Shown here one piece after another: positions 46,464-54,165 of a DNA stretch of 64,000 nt. A model generated the notes under the pieces. The model ran no database searches. It had not been told where the DNA came from and was given only the letters and a program-made list of their open reading frames with translations. The stretch's first letter is position 1, and each line of letters begins with the position of its first letter. The translations under genes were made by a program, and so were the position numbers. Source of the stretch: Fimisoma sp964619315 (lineage in GTDB: Bacteria > Bacillota > Clostridia > Peptostreptococcales > Anaerovoracaceae); NCBI GenBank assembly GCA_964619315.1, contig CAZUEH010000001.1:124001-188000 (forward strand). The letters run 5' to 3'.

Positions 46464-47432
46464 ATGAAAACTGCAAAGATTGGCCTGCTTGGATTTGGCA
46501 ACGTAGGCGGCGGTACTTATAAAATTTTAACAGAAAACAAAAAACTAATAGAAGATAGAACTGGCGTTTCACCTGAAGTGGTGAAAATCCTACAACGCAA
46601 CAGAAATAAAAAGCGTTTTGTAGACGCAGATCCTAGTCTTCTAACTGAAAACCCAGAGGATATAATCTCAAACCCAAACGTTGATATCGTAGTAGAAATG
46701 TTAGGCGGTATCGAGCCAGCAACCTCATTCATGGTAGATGCTATGAAAAACGGCAAGCATGTAATAAGCGCAAACAAAGCTGCTGTAGCTGCCAATTACG
46801 AGTTGTTGACTTCAGTTGCTAAGGAAAACAATGTAGAACTTCTTTTCGAGGCAAGTGTTGCCGGCGGAATCCCTGTACTTACTTCTATGACTGGTGCCCT
46901 ACAGGCGAATAACTTTGTTGAAGTAATGGGAATCCTAAATGGTACAACAAACTACATACTTACAAAGATGACTGACGAAGGTTTAGCATATGCAGATGTT
47001 CTAAAAGATGCACAGGAAAAAGGCTTTGCTGAAGCTGACCCTACTGCAGATGTAGAAGGAATAGATGCTGCTAATAAACTTTCAATCTTAATAGCTTTAG
47101 CTTTTGGAAAATATGTTGCTCCTGATGCAATCCCTACTGTAGGAATAAGCGGTGTAACAGCCGATGACATCAAAGCAGCCGCTGACCAAGGAAAGAAAAT
47201 CAAACTTATTGGCCAAGCTTTTATTAAAGATGATAAATTAGAATACTGTGTAAAACCGTTATTGTTAGACGCTTCTCACCCACTTGCTGGAGTGAGCAAC
47301 GAATTCAATGCAGTATATATAACAGGCGATATGGTCGGAGAATTGATGTTTTACGGCCGTGGTGCAGGCCCTCTTCCTACAGGAAGTGCTGTCTGTGGAG
47401 ACATCGTTACACTAATGAAGACCAGATTTTAA
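46464..47432 (+). CDS. hom: Homoserine dehydrogenase without ACT domain
   Basis: 322 residues. The NAD(P) site IGLLGFGNVGGGTYKIL, the substrate loop VISANKAAVAANYELL and the catalytic stretch LNGTTNYILTKM, with AEADPTADVEGIDAANKLSILIALAFG, are complete. The usual enzyme of about 430 residues has a C-terminal ACT domain for threonine feedback; here the chain ends right after the second half of the catalytic domain (GRGAGPLPTGSAVCGDI). Makes homoserine for threonine and methionine. Followed by a SEC-C protein gene 23 bases later. Confidence 0.93.
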   Translation: MKTAKIGLLGFGNVGGGTYKILTENKKLIEDRTGVSPEVVKILQRNRNKKRFVDADPSLLTENPEDIISNPNVDIVVEMLGGIEPATSFMVDAMKNGKHVISANKAAVAANYELLTSVAKENNVELLFEASVAGGIPVLTSMTGALQANNFVEVMGILNGTTNYILTKMTDEGLAYADVLKDAQEKGFAEADPTADVEGIDAANKLSILIALAFGKYVAPDAIPTVGISGVTADDIKAAADQGKKIKLIGQAFIKDDKLEYCVKPLLLDASHPLAGVSNEFNAVYITGDMVGELMFYGRGAGPLPTGSAVCGDIVTLMKTRF

Positions 47433-47455
47433 TATTCAACACGGAGGTTTGAAAC

Positions 47456-47956
47456 ATGACATTATATAAACAGTGGCTTGATCTTATGGACAATCAGACG
47501 GAAGAAACGTTTGAAGAATTTTGGAAAGAATACAGCCAAGCAGAGACTAAGCTTTATGAGCACATTCTATCCAACAAAGACACAAACCTTGCTGGAAATT
47601 TCGCAGAATTAGCTGAAAAGTTTGAAATTAGACCTGTAATCTTTATGGGATTTTTGGACGGAGTAAACACAAGCATCAAAACAGCTAATGAGCTTGAATC
47701 TATAACAGAGGAATCTGCAATAGATTTAGATATGGACTTTGAAAAGTTATTCTTCAATATGCTAAAAGCTGATGCGGACTATCTTTACACACTTGAGCAG
47801 TGGGACGATGTGCTTTCAGAAGAAACCAGAATGGCTATCTTCAAAGATTTTAAGCGTTCAAAAACTGTTCACAAGGAAAAGGAACCTGGCAGAAACGATC
47901 ATTGCCCATGCGGTTCAGGCAAGAAGTACAAAAAGTGCTGCGGTGCTAGCAAATAA
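47456..47956 (+). CDS. SEC-C motif protein
   Basis: 166 residues. The C-terminus PGRNDHCPCGSGKKYKKCC is a canonical SEC-C zinc motif (CPCGSGKKYKxCC). The N-terminal 120 residues are acidic and helical with no family I can name. SEC-C proteins often act at the ribosome or SecA-type interfaces, but no specific role can be assigned. It lies in the hom transcript and is followed by a terminator. Confidence 0.85.
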   Translation: MTLYKQWLDLMDNQTEETFEEFWKEYSQAETKLYEHILSNKDTNLAGNFAELAEKFEIRPVIFMGFLDGVNTSIKTANELESITEESAIDLDMDFEKLFFNMLKADADYLYTLEQWDDVLSEETRMAIFKDFKRSKTVHKEKEPGRNDHCPCGSGKKYKKCCGASK

Positions 47957-47974
47957 TTTGTGACCACTTATGTG

Positions 47975-48006
47975 ACCCTGATTCAGACAATGAATTAGGG
48001 TCTTTT
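47975..48006 (+). terminator. Terminator after the SEC-C gene
   Basis: ACCCTGATTCA-(5 nt)-TGAATTAGGGT, one mismatch in 11 bp, then CTTTTATTT. Confidence 0.85.
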
Positions 48007-48078
48007 ATTTCTCAATTTGTCCGAGTTTTTAGTTTATGATATACTAATTGTTATAGAATTAAGTTTGGAGTTAACCTT

Positions 48079-48717
48079 ATGGTAAAGAATAAAGACATTA
48101 AAACAATACTAGATATTCTAGAAATCACATACCCTGATGCTGAATGTGCGCTAGATCATAAAGACATCTTTCAGCTAATTGTAGCAGTGGTACTATCGGC
48201 TCAAACAACTGATAAGTCAGTTAATTTAGTCACCCCTGCCTTGTTCGAAAAATATCCTACACCTTATGATTTGGCAAGCGCTTCTCCTGAGGAGGTTTCC
48301 GAGTATATTAGGCGGATTGGAATGTACAAAACCAAATCAAAAAATATAGTTGGCCTTGCAAAGGCTTTAGTTGACAAATATCAAGGCAAAGTGCCTGGCG
48401 ACTACGACGCTTTAATTGCACTACCAGGAGTTGGCAGAAAGACAGCCAATGTAGTTCTTTCTGTAGGATTTGGTCAGCAAAGAATTGCAGTAGACACCCA
48501 TGTTTTTAGAGTGGCTAATCGAATAGGATTGACTAAAGAAAAGGACGTCCTCAAAACTGAACTTTCTCTTATGAAAAGAATTCCTGAAGAAAGGTGGTCC
48601 AAAACTCATCATAGTTTGATTTTTCATGGAAGACAATGCTGCGATGCAAGAAAACCAAAATGTGATGATTGCCCTATTGAGGAATATTGTGATTATGTAA
48701 GGAGTTATAAAAAATGA
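48079..48717 (+). CDS. nth: Endonuclease III
   Basis: 212 residues; removes oxidised pyrimidines and nicks the abasic site. The helix-hairpin-helix LPGVGRKTANVVLS (catalytic Lys) and AVDTHVFRVANR (catalytic Asp) are present. The 4Fe-4S loop has C-x6-C-x2-C-x5-C at about 187-203. The TGA stop overlaps the next start by four bases and is followed directly by an in-frame TAA. Heads a three-gene unit. Confidence 0.97.
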   Translation: MVKNKDIKTILDILEITYPDAECALDHKDIFQLIVAVVLSAQTTDKSVNLVTPALFEKYPTPYDLASASPEEVSEYIRRIGMYKTKSKNIVGLAKALVDKYQGKVPGDYDALIALPGVGRKTANVVLSVGFGQQRIAVDTHVFRVANRIGLTKEKDVLKTELSLMKRIPEERWSKTHHSLIFHGRQCCDARKPKCDDCPIEEYCDYVRSYKK

Positions 48718-49178
48718 TAAAAGTACTATTTGTATGCCATGGCAACATATGTAGATCTCCAATGGCTGAATTTATACTAAAAGATATGGTTGCAAAGATG
48801 GGACTTGCAGATAAGTTCGTAATCGCTTCTGCCGCCACCAGCAGAGAGGAAATCGGAAATCCCGTACACCACGGTACTAGAAATAAATTGGCGCCTTTAG
48901 GTATTTCTACCAAAGGAAAGACAGCAATACAAGTAACTAAAAAAGACTACGAGTATTACGACTACCTACTCATAATGGATAAAAATAACGAGCGTAATAT
49001 TCTTAGACTCTTAAACAAAAGTGCCGCCCCAAAAGTATCTCGCCTCTTGGATTTTAGCAAGAACCCAAGGGATATTGCTGATCCATGGTACACAGGTAAC
49101 TTTGATTTGACCTATGATGACATCGTAGAAGGTTGTCATTCATTTTTGGAACATCTAAAATCGAATGGTGAAATTTGA
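48714..49178 (+). CDS. Low-molecular-weight protein tyrosine phosphatase
   Basis: 154 residues. The P-loop VCHGNICRSPMAEF (residues about 6-19, C-x5-R-S) and the catalytic acid in ADPWYTGNFD near the C-terminus mark a complete LMW phosphatase (YfkJ/Wzb type). Clostridial homologues act on tyrosine-phosphorylated proteins or arginine-phosphates; substrate not known. Overlaps both neighbours by four bases. Confidence 0.93.
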   Translation: MIKVLFVCHGNICRSPMAEFILKDMVAKMGLADKFVIASAATSREEIGNPVHHGTRNKLAPLGISTKGKTAIQVTKKDYEYYDYLLIMDKNNERNILRLLNKSAAPKVSRLLDFSKNPRDIADPWYTGNFDLTYDDIVEGCHSFLEHLKSNGEI

Positions 49179-49483
49179 TGTATTACACATATATGCTAAG
49201 GTGCGATGACAACTCTATATATACAGGCATCACTACAGATATAAACCGTCGCATGAGCGAGCATTTTAACAAAGAAAAGCCCGCTGCTAAATATACCAAA
49301 ATTCGAACGCCAATCAAGTTAGAAGCCTCATGGTCCAGCGAAAACCGCGTTGATGCAACAAAATTAGAATATCGCATTAAGAAACTTACAAAACCTCAAA
49401 AAGAGCTTCTTATAAAAGATCCTTCCGTATTTGAAAAGTTCCTTGATGAAAAATTGATTTGCTCCAATTATAAAAGGCTCTAA
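49175..49483 (+). CDS. GIY-YIG nuclease-fold protein (UPF0213)
   Basis: 102 residues. The signature YTYMLRCDDNSIYTGITTDINRRMSEHF is the GIY-YIG domain with Y, R and H in place. RVDATKLEYRIKKLTKPQKELLIK continues it. Small stand-alone proteins of this type (YhbQ/UPF0213) have weak or unclear nuclease activity; the biological role is unknown. Third gene of the nth unit. Confidence 0.9.
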   Translation: MMYYTYMLRCDDNSIYTGITTDINRRMSEHFNKEKPAAKYTKIRTPIKLEASWSSENRVDATKLEYRIKKLTKPQKELLIKDPSVFEKFLDEKLICSNYKRL

Positions 49484-49547
49484 TATAGTATGGAAAAACG
49501 CACTTCCATATAGTATAATATTTTCATTGTTTTAAAATAACTTTTGT

Positions 49548-49623
49548 GCTTCCGTGGCTCAGTTGGTAGAGCGAGTCACTCGTAATGACTAGGCCAGCGG
49601 TTCGATCCCGCTCGGAAGCTCCA
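49548..49623 (+). tRNA. tRNA-Thr (anticodon CGT)
   Basis: Complete cloverleaf. Acceptor GCTTCCG/CGGAAGC, D arm GCTC/GAGC, anticodon stem AGTCA/TGACT with loop CTCGTAA (CGT at 49581-49583), T arm AGCGG-TTCGATC-CCGCT. The CCA end is encoded. TATAAT lies about 30 bases upstream (49514-49519) and a terminator follows. It reads ACG codons. Confidence 0.97.
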
Positions 49624-49630
49624 AACTATA

Positions 49631-49665
49631 AAACCACTGCAAATGACTGTTTGCAGTGGTTTTAC
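49631..49665 (+). terminator. Terminator of the tRNA gene
   Basis: AAACCACTGCAAA-(6 nt)-TTTGCAGTGGTTT, a perfect 13 bp stem with TTTTACTTTT downstream. Confidence 0.92.
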
Positions 49666-49704
49666 TTTTGAATGAGTCAGTTACCTAATTCACTTTTCTT
49701 ATAG

Positions 49705-50343
49705 CTAAGCCTCCGATTTCTTAATAGGATGCCTAATTACCGTTTTTAGTTTGTTAGCATCAGTTCTTCTTGGATCGCTAAGATAAATTTCGTGATGGAA
49801 TCTATCATCTGTTATGTCGAGTTCATATCCGTTTTCCTGCATATATTGGTGCATCACTTCTACTGTTGCCGGCTCATCATCATACGGTCCGATATGCATA
49901 CATTGAACACAGATACCCTCTTCATAAGTGAAAAACTCAACTCTTGAATAGTCTTGTTTCTTCTTTTGGGTAGCTTCCTCTACAGCCCAATCAAAATCTT
50001 TTTTAGTAACAAAGTCTGGCAATCTTATTATAGAAATAAAGTTTAGCTCATCTTTTCTGCTATAATCCATTCCTTTAATTCCCTCTTGCCACCAAAACCC
50101 CTCTAACGGCGGAACCACGTACTCAAAATATCCTTCTATCTTGTAGGACCCTTTGTAGCTCATCTTGATTGTAAAAGCAATCCCATACAGTAAACTTATT
50201 GTCTGTTTGTAGTCTCCGTTTTCATCATTGGGATTCCCCTTGCCTCTAACTGCAATATAATTCATTTTAGGAATATCAACTATGGTTGGTTTGTTTTTAG
50301 GCATATAAAATTCTTTGTATTCTTTTTTATAATCAAAAGCCAT
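49705..50343 (-). CDS. GyrI-like small-molecule-binding protein
   Basis: 212 residues of the stand-alone GyrI/SbmC-like effector-binding fold: DIPKMNYIAVRGKGNPNDE near the start, the central YFEYVVPPLEGFWWQEG and ECMHIGPYDDEPATVEVMHQYMQ-like segment (here VQCMHIGPYDDEPATVE), ending HHEIYLSDPRRTDANKLKTVIRHPI. This family binds hydrophobic ligands and some hydrolyse cyclopropanoid toxins. Start ATG at 50343 with GGGAGA upstream. Last gene of the accessory minus-strand series, 61 bases after the 52-residue gene. Confidence 0.88.
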   Translation of the reverse strand: MAFDYKKEYKEFYMPKNKPTIVDIPKMNYIAVRGKGNPNDENGDYKQTISLLYGIAFTIKMSYKGSYKIEGYFEYVVPPLEGFWWQEGIKGMDYSRKDELNFISIIRLPDFVTKKDFDWAVEEATQKKKQDYSRVEFFTYEEGICVQCMHIGPYDDEPATVEVMHQYMQENGYELDITDDRFHHEIYLSDPRRTDANKLKTVIRHPIKKSEA

Positions 50344-50403
50344 GTTTGCATCTCCCAATCTTTCAAATTTAGTTTTCTCTAATTCCGTTTATAGTCACTA
50401 TGC

Positions 50404-50562
50404 TTAATACTTACCATCTTTGCTAAACAGGTAATATATTAGCATACCAACCCCCAGCAAGGCACATATACTTCCTACAACTGGTGCCCAATTATTGAGC
50501 TGATTGTTCATTAGTATCGTTCCTCCTATAAAAAGGAAGCCTCCTGCATGCAAATTCTTCAT
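50404..50562 (-). CDS. 52-residue membrane protein
   Basis: A small gene with GAGGAGA before ATG; its start overlaps the stop of the upstream gene by four bases (ATGA). The product has two hydrophobic stretches, GGFLFIGGTIL (about 7-17) and VVGSICALLGVGMLIYYLF (about 28-46), with a loop NNQLNNWAP, and ends SKDGKY. Function unknown. The tight coupling suggests it belongs with the 145-residue hypothetical protein. An internal AGGAGG before M18 offers a shorter one-helix form. Confidence 0.7.
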   Translation of the reverse strand: MKNLHAGGFLFIGGTILMNNQLNNWAPVVGSICALLGVGMLIYYLFSKDGKY

Positions 50563-50996
50563 ATTTTCTCCTCTTTCTTATATAAAATACTCAAATCACC
50601 ATCAACAAATCCTATTGCAATAGCAATATAGTTTTTCAATATATCAGAGCAATTTCCTGTTTTTAGGTATTTTTCTAAAAATGAAATGAACAGATTTTCT
50701 ATAGTTTGCCAATCGCTTTCTTCTGTTATACTAAATGGATTCTCTCTTGTTGTATAGATTTCATCGCAAGCCCAGTCATAATCCTCTTCATCAAAAGAAG
50801 CGGTTCCTACCAATTCAATTGACCATTTGTTATCGCCATCTTCATATAAATTAAAGTTAATGGCCTTTACATCGTCACTAAGCCCCTTATTTAGAATTTC
50901 ATCTAACCAATTAAAGAAGGTTCTTTCCGCTTTACTTTTGGAGCTCTCATTCTTATCTGTAGAGCTTGTTGGATTTGAAAATAAACTCATTATCAT
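50559..50996 (-). CDS. Hypothetical acidic protein of the accessory operon
   Basis: 145 residues, soluble, acidic, no family recognised with certainty. The N-terminus is Ser-rich and low-complexity (SLFSNPTSSTDKNESSKSKA), followed by a globular part rich in Trp, Asp and Glu (KWSIELVGTASFDEEDYDWACDE). The style resembles the small immunity or sugar-metabolism-like proteins often seen in scattered Clostridia operons, which is only an impression. Overlaps the DUF4180 gene and the 52-residue gene by four bases each. Confidence 0.75.
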   Translation of the reverse strand: MIMSLFSNPTSSTDKNESSKSKAERTFFNWLDEILNKGLSDDVKAINFNLYEDGDNKWSIELVGTASFDEEDYDWACDEIYTTRENPFSITEESDWQTIENLFISFLEKYLKTGNCSDILKNYIAIAIGFVDGDLSILYKKEEKI

Positions 50997-51361
50997 CTTG
51001 CCTTTCCTAACTTCAAAACCGCTTCATCCAAAGTTGGAACAAAGAAAAAGTCTTTGCCTTTATTAGATTCATATATAAAGTCTTTTAGCGGTTTGCTATT
51101 GTACACACTAAAGTCTCCATAAATAGCTAGTTTGACATCATAAGTAACAAACTTTTGCAATATGTCTCCCGCAATTCCAGTACTCAGTACAAAAAACTCA
51201 TCACAAATAAGTTCTTTGCTAATTGCTATTCTGTTAGTTTCAGTTTCATATTGCACGCTCATAGCAAAATCAAGTGCTGAACCTAAGTCTTTTATTATAA
51301 TTTCATTTCCTGTTATAGACGCAATTGTTTTGTCTTCATATTTTATTTTTTCTATATTCAA
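50993..51361 (-). CDS. DUF4180 domain protein
   Basis: 122 residues, TTG start with AGAGAG upstream. The sequence IASITGNEIIIKDLGSALDFAMSVQYETETNRI, then AISKELICDEFFVLSTGIAGDILQKFVTYDVKLAIYGDFS and KDFIYESNKGKDFFFV matches the pattern I know for DUF4180. Function unknown; members occur as single-domain proteins in Clostridia and Bacilli. Coupled to the next gene by a four-base overlap whose TGA is followed at once by TAA. Confidence 0.85.
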   Translation of the reverse strand: MNIEKIKYEDKTIASITGNEIIIKDLGSALDFAMSVQYETETNRIAISKELICDEFFVLSTGIAGDILQKFVTYDVKLAIYGDFSVYNSKPLKDFIYESNKGKDFFFVPTLDEAVLKLGKAR

Positions 51362-51391
51362 TTTTATTATCTCTCTTTCTGTTTGGATTGG

Positions 51392-52438
51392 TTAATGGTC
51401 AAATAAATCCGGATTAACCATTGGTACTATTAGTTCACATATTTCTCCATCAGCGTCGTATCCCCAGAAGCTCTGATAGAACCCATCTCCAAAACCTGAC
51501 GCTATCATAACCATTTTGTTTTGAGTCTTAGGGTTGGCCCATTGAATAAAGTCTCCCCCATCTCTTTGATACGCAGTCATTTTTTCAAAACTTTTAGCGA
51601 ATAGTTCAGCAAAATAGTCATCATAATGATTTTTATCAGGATTTTGCTTGTGCCACTCCTCTACAAATGCTACATACTCTTGGGCAACCTGTCCATCACA
51701 GAAACACATCATTCCTGCATCCACAGGAAAACCAGACATAATGCCATCTGCGCCCTTAGCTGCAGCAGTTTCTTCTGTAGGCCCAGCGCATTCATATTTT
51801 GCAGCCTTAGTATCTTTGATTTTAAGTCTAGCAGTGCACATTCTTATTCCGATGTTTTCATCTCTATAAATTGCAACTTCTGCATCATAAGTTCCACTTG
51901 GAACCGAAGTTTCAAGCATTGGAGAAAACTCGCCTGTTGGCAAGTATGCCAGCGGATCTGCAACTACTATCTTACCTGTTGGGCAATCCACCTCTCATAC
52001 TTTTATGAAAAACCTGCTTTCGCTTTTTGTGAACTGATCTTCTATGGTTTTTGGTTCAATTTCTGTCCCACTTATATATTTGAGATTTTCTTCGAACTTT
52101 TCTTGTATTTGTTGCCTTTTGGCTTGTTCAATCCAGTAGGCTTTTATTTGCTCAATCATGGATATTGCTTGCTCTAAAGCATTTTCTTCATCATACTTTT
52201 GCATATGGCTTAGAATATGGCCACAATGCTCTAGATCATCACCTTCATATCCTCCACAAACGCCAAGGAGCCAGTCGCCAAAGAGACCTTTTTTGAACTT
52301 AAATATATAATAGTGCATATCGTTATAATCAAATTCTTGTGCTGCTTCGATTTTTGATGGTGCCTTGCCCAGTTCATTGGAATGGGAAAGCCATTGAATC
52401 ATAGATTTTAGCGCTTCTTCTCTTTGTCTCATGTTCAT
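51392..52438 (-). pseudogene. DUF4241 protein gene interrupted by one in-frame UGA
   Basis: One frame of 349 codons (348 sense plus the final stop) with a single internal TGA at 51995-51997. The first 147 residues (MNMRQREEALKSMIQWLSHS..., with HYYIFKFKKGLFGDWLLGVCGGYEG) lead into FFIKV, then UGA, EVDCPTGKIVVADPLAYL, which is the start of the DUF4241 core (…PTGKIVVxDPL…), and 195 further residues. GTG at 51991 could restart the second half, but it would cut the domain at its first strand. So the UGA sits in an otherwise continuous protein. Residue replaced is unknown; Gly or Trp are both one base away. Between the ATPase and DUF4180 genes. Confidence 0.7.
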
Positions 52439-52441
52439 AGT

Positions 52442-53302
52442 TTACTCCTTAAAATCATCTTCATGCTCTTTGAAAAATTCAAAATAGGCTTTGACGTTGT
52501 TTAGTTGTGTCCACCTCTTGACTCTTACCGGTGATTCATCTAAATCATAAATTTTAGCATTTTTCATAGAAAGTAAAAACGGCGAATGGGTCGCTATTAT
52601 AAATTGGTTCCCAAAGAATCTTGCAGAATCTTCAATATACTCAATTAGTTCCTTTTGCCTATCTGGTGACAAGCTGTTTTCAGGCTCATCTAAAAGATAT
52701 AATCCCTGTTCTTTTATCTTATCTACAAAGTATTTAAATGCACTTTCTCCATTGGAGTGTTCTCGCACATTGTCCATTACATTGGCTTTTACATATTTGG
52801 ATTGACTAGTACGCCTAGAAAGATTCACTTTTTTTAATTTTTCATAATCATCTAAGGTTTTAAAATGAAAATCCGAATACTTTGCATCTAAATAATCCCC
52901 AAATAGTTCATCTCTCTTTATATCAATTCCTTCATTTATGCTTCTCAAATTTAGCATAAAATCAAAAACATCATCACTAGTTATAACTCTGCTGTTTTGG
53001 GGAATTGTGTTAGCAATTCTATAATTGCACATTTTGACATAGTCATCAAAGAAACTACTGCAATTATATAATGTATCCCTCTCAAGTTGCAAGGATTCTC
53101 CCATAACATTTAGAGCAGTAGTTTTGCCAGAGCCATTTCCTCCATACAAAATTGTTATTGGTTCAAAGTCAAGAGAAGTTAATTGGTTCTTTGACAAAAC
53201 TCTGAATGGGTAAAACGAATTATAGCATGTTCTTTTTTCATCCATCAAGAAGTCATATTCAGTTTCTATGTCTGGAAAAGAAAAGCTGGATAAATAAATC
53301 AC
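52442..53302 (-). CDS. AAA/ABC-type ATPase (RecF/SMC-like) of the accessory operon
   Basis: 286 residues. Walker A GGNGSGKTTAL is at about 54-64, a signature-like SNGESAF at about 192-198, Walker B GLYLLDEPENSLS at about 208-220 and the H-loop IIATHSPFLLS at about 240. This layout, with Walker A and B close in one short chain, is that of AAA_15/AAA_21-type ATPases found in restriction-like, toxin and defence modules. GTG start, overlapping the DUF5131 gene by four bases. What it powers is unknown. Confidence 0.85.
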   Translation of the reverse strand: MIYLSSFSFPDIETEYDFLMDEKRTCYNSFYPFRVLSKNQLTSLDFEPITILYGGNGSGKTTALNVMGESLQLERDTLYNCSSFFDDYVKMCNYRIANTIPQNSRVITSDDVFDFMLNLRSINEGIDIKRDELFGDYLDAKYSDFHFKTLDDYEKLKKVNLSRRTSQSKYVKANVMDNVREHSNGESAFKYFVDKIKEQGLYLLDEPENSLSPDRQKELIEYIEDSARFFGNQFIIATHSPFLLSMKNAKIYDLDESPVRVKRWTQLNNVKAYFEFFKEHEDDFKE

Positions 53303-54021
53303 CTTTTGTCTCCTGTTTTATAATCTATATTTGCCTTTTTTGCTTGGCTCCGCAGATCTTTTGTTTTCAGCTTATATTGCTTGCCATCTTTTATAAAGTG
53401 AGTCCCTAACTGTCTAAACTCAAAATTTACATCTCTTCTGATACATTGGTCTCGAATGTCCAAAACCCATTGATAATCTAAAGTACGTGCTTGCCAGTCT
53501 GACTCTCCGCCTGCAACAACTAGTTCTATGCCTGTCAGATATTTTTCAATATCAATCTTACTTAAAAGGGGTTGTGCAGTTATGCATTTGTGCTTTATAG
53601 GTAGCGAATTAAAGATAGGCAGTCTATAATCAGCTGTCTTCTGATTTTCCACAGTACAGCAAACTGTCACGTTTTCATATCCATCTTCCCAATCTAAAGG
53701 CGCACATTGAGCAAAACGCTCTATCCTTTTAGTCAGAAATAAAAAGTTCAAATCATCTCGGGCTTTTATCATTTCCCAGCATTCCTGTCGCCACAAATCA
53801 GCTTCTTCAATAAGGAAGTCTGATGAAAAGCATGTATATACAAGCCCAGATTTAATCTTGTAATTACCATTTTTAAATTTGCTTATGGGTTTTTCAAAAT
53901 CCTTTGTTTTTACTATTTCGCTAGTATTTATTCCCCTTTTGAAATCTCCTTTGTGAATATAGCAGTGCTTACAGCCGTCGCTACATTTTTTGCACCCTCT
54001 CCATGGGTTTCATATTGCCAT
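53299..54021 (-). pseudogene. DUF5131 (phage Gp37/Gp68-like) radical-SAM-type gene with UGA at codon 4
   Basis: From ATG 54021 the frame reads MAI-UGA-NPWRGCKKCSDGCKHCY and continues without another stop to 53299 (240 codons before the final TGA). Relatives start with MA.WNPWHGC, so the UGA stands where Trp is expected. CSDGCKHC is a C-x3-C-x2-C iron-sulfur motif as in radical SAM enzymes; later blocks are YTCFSSDFLIEEADLWR, LNFLFLTKRIERF, VCCTVENQ and VVAGGESDWQARTLDYQWV. The nearest later start, TTG at 53796, would remove the cysteine motif. First gene of the accessory operon, with AGGGGGC before the ATG. Confidence 0.72.
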
Positions 54022-54112
54022 TTTGTATGCCCCCTAAATAGTACTACAATTATATCATAATTTAAAATCTTTACAAGAACATTAGTTCTTTTATTTTGCT
54101 TTATTCCTTTTC

Positions 54113-54150
54113 TTGACTCTATCCACAGGGAATGTTAAAATTGTATACGA
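54113..54150 (+). promoter_or_regulatory. Promoter and likely operator of the GntR gene
   Basis: TTGACT (54113-54118), 17-base spacer, TAAAAT (54136-54141). TTGTATACGA (54141-54150) overlaps the start of transcription and fits the FadR-type GntR half-site pattern (TnGTnnnACnA), so the regulator probably controls itself. Confidence 0.65.
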
Positions 54151-54165
54151 TTTCGGGAGGGATTT

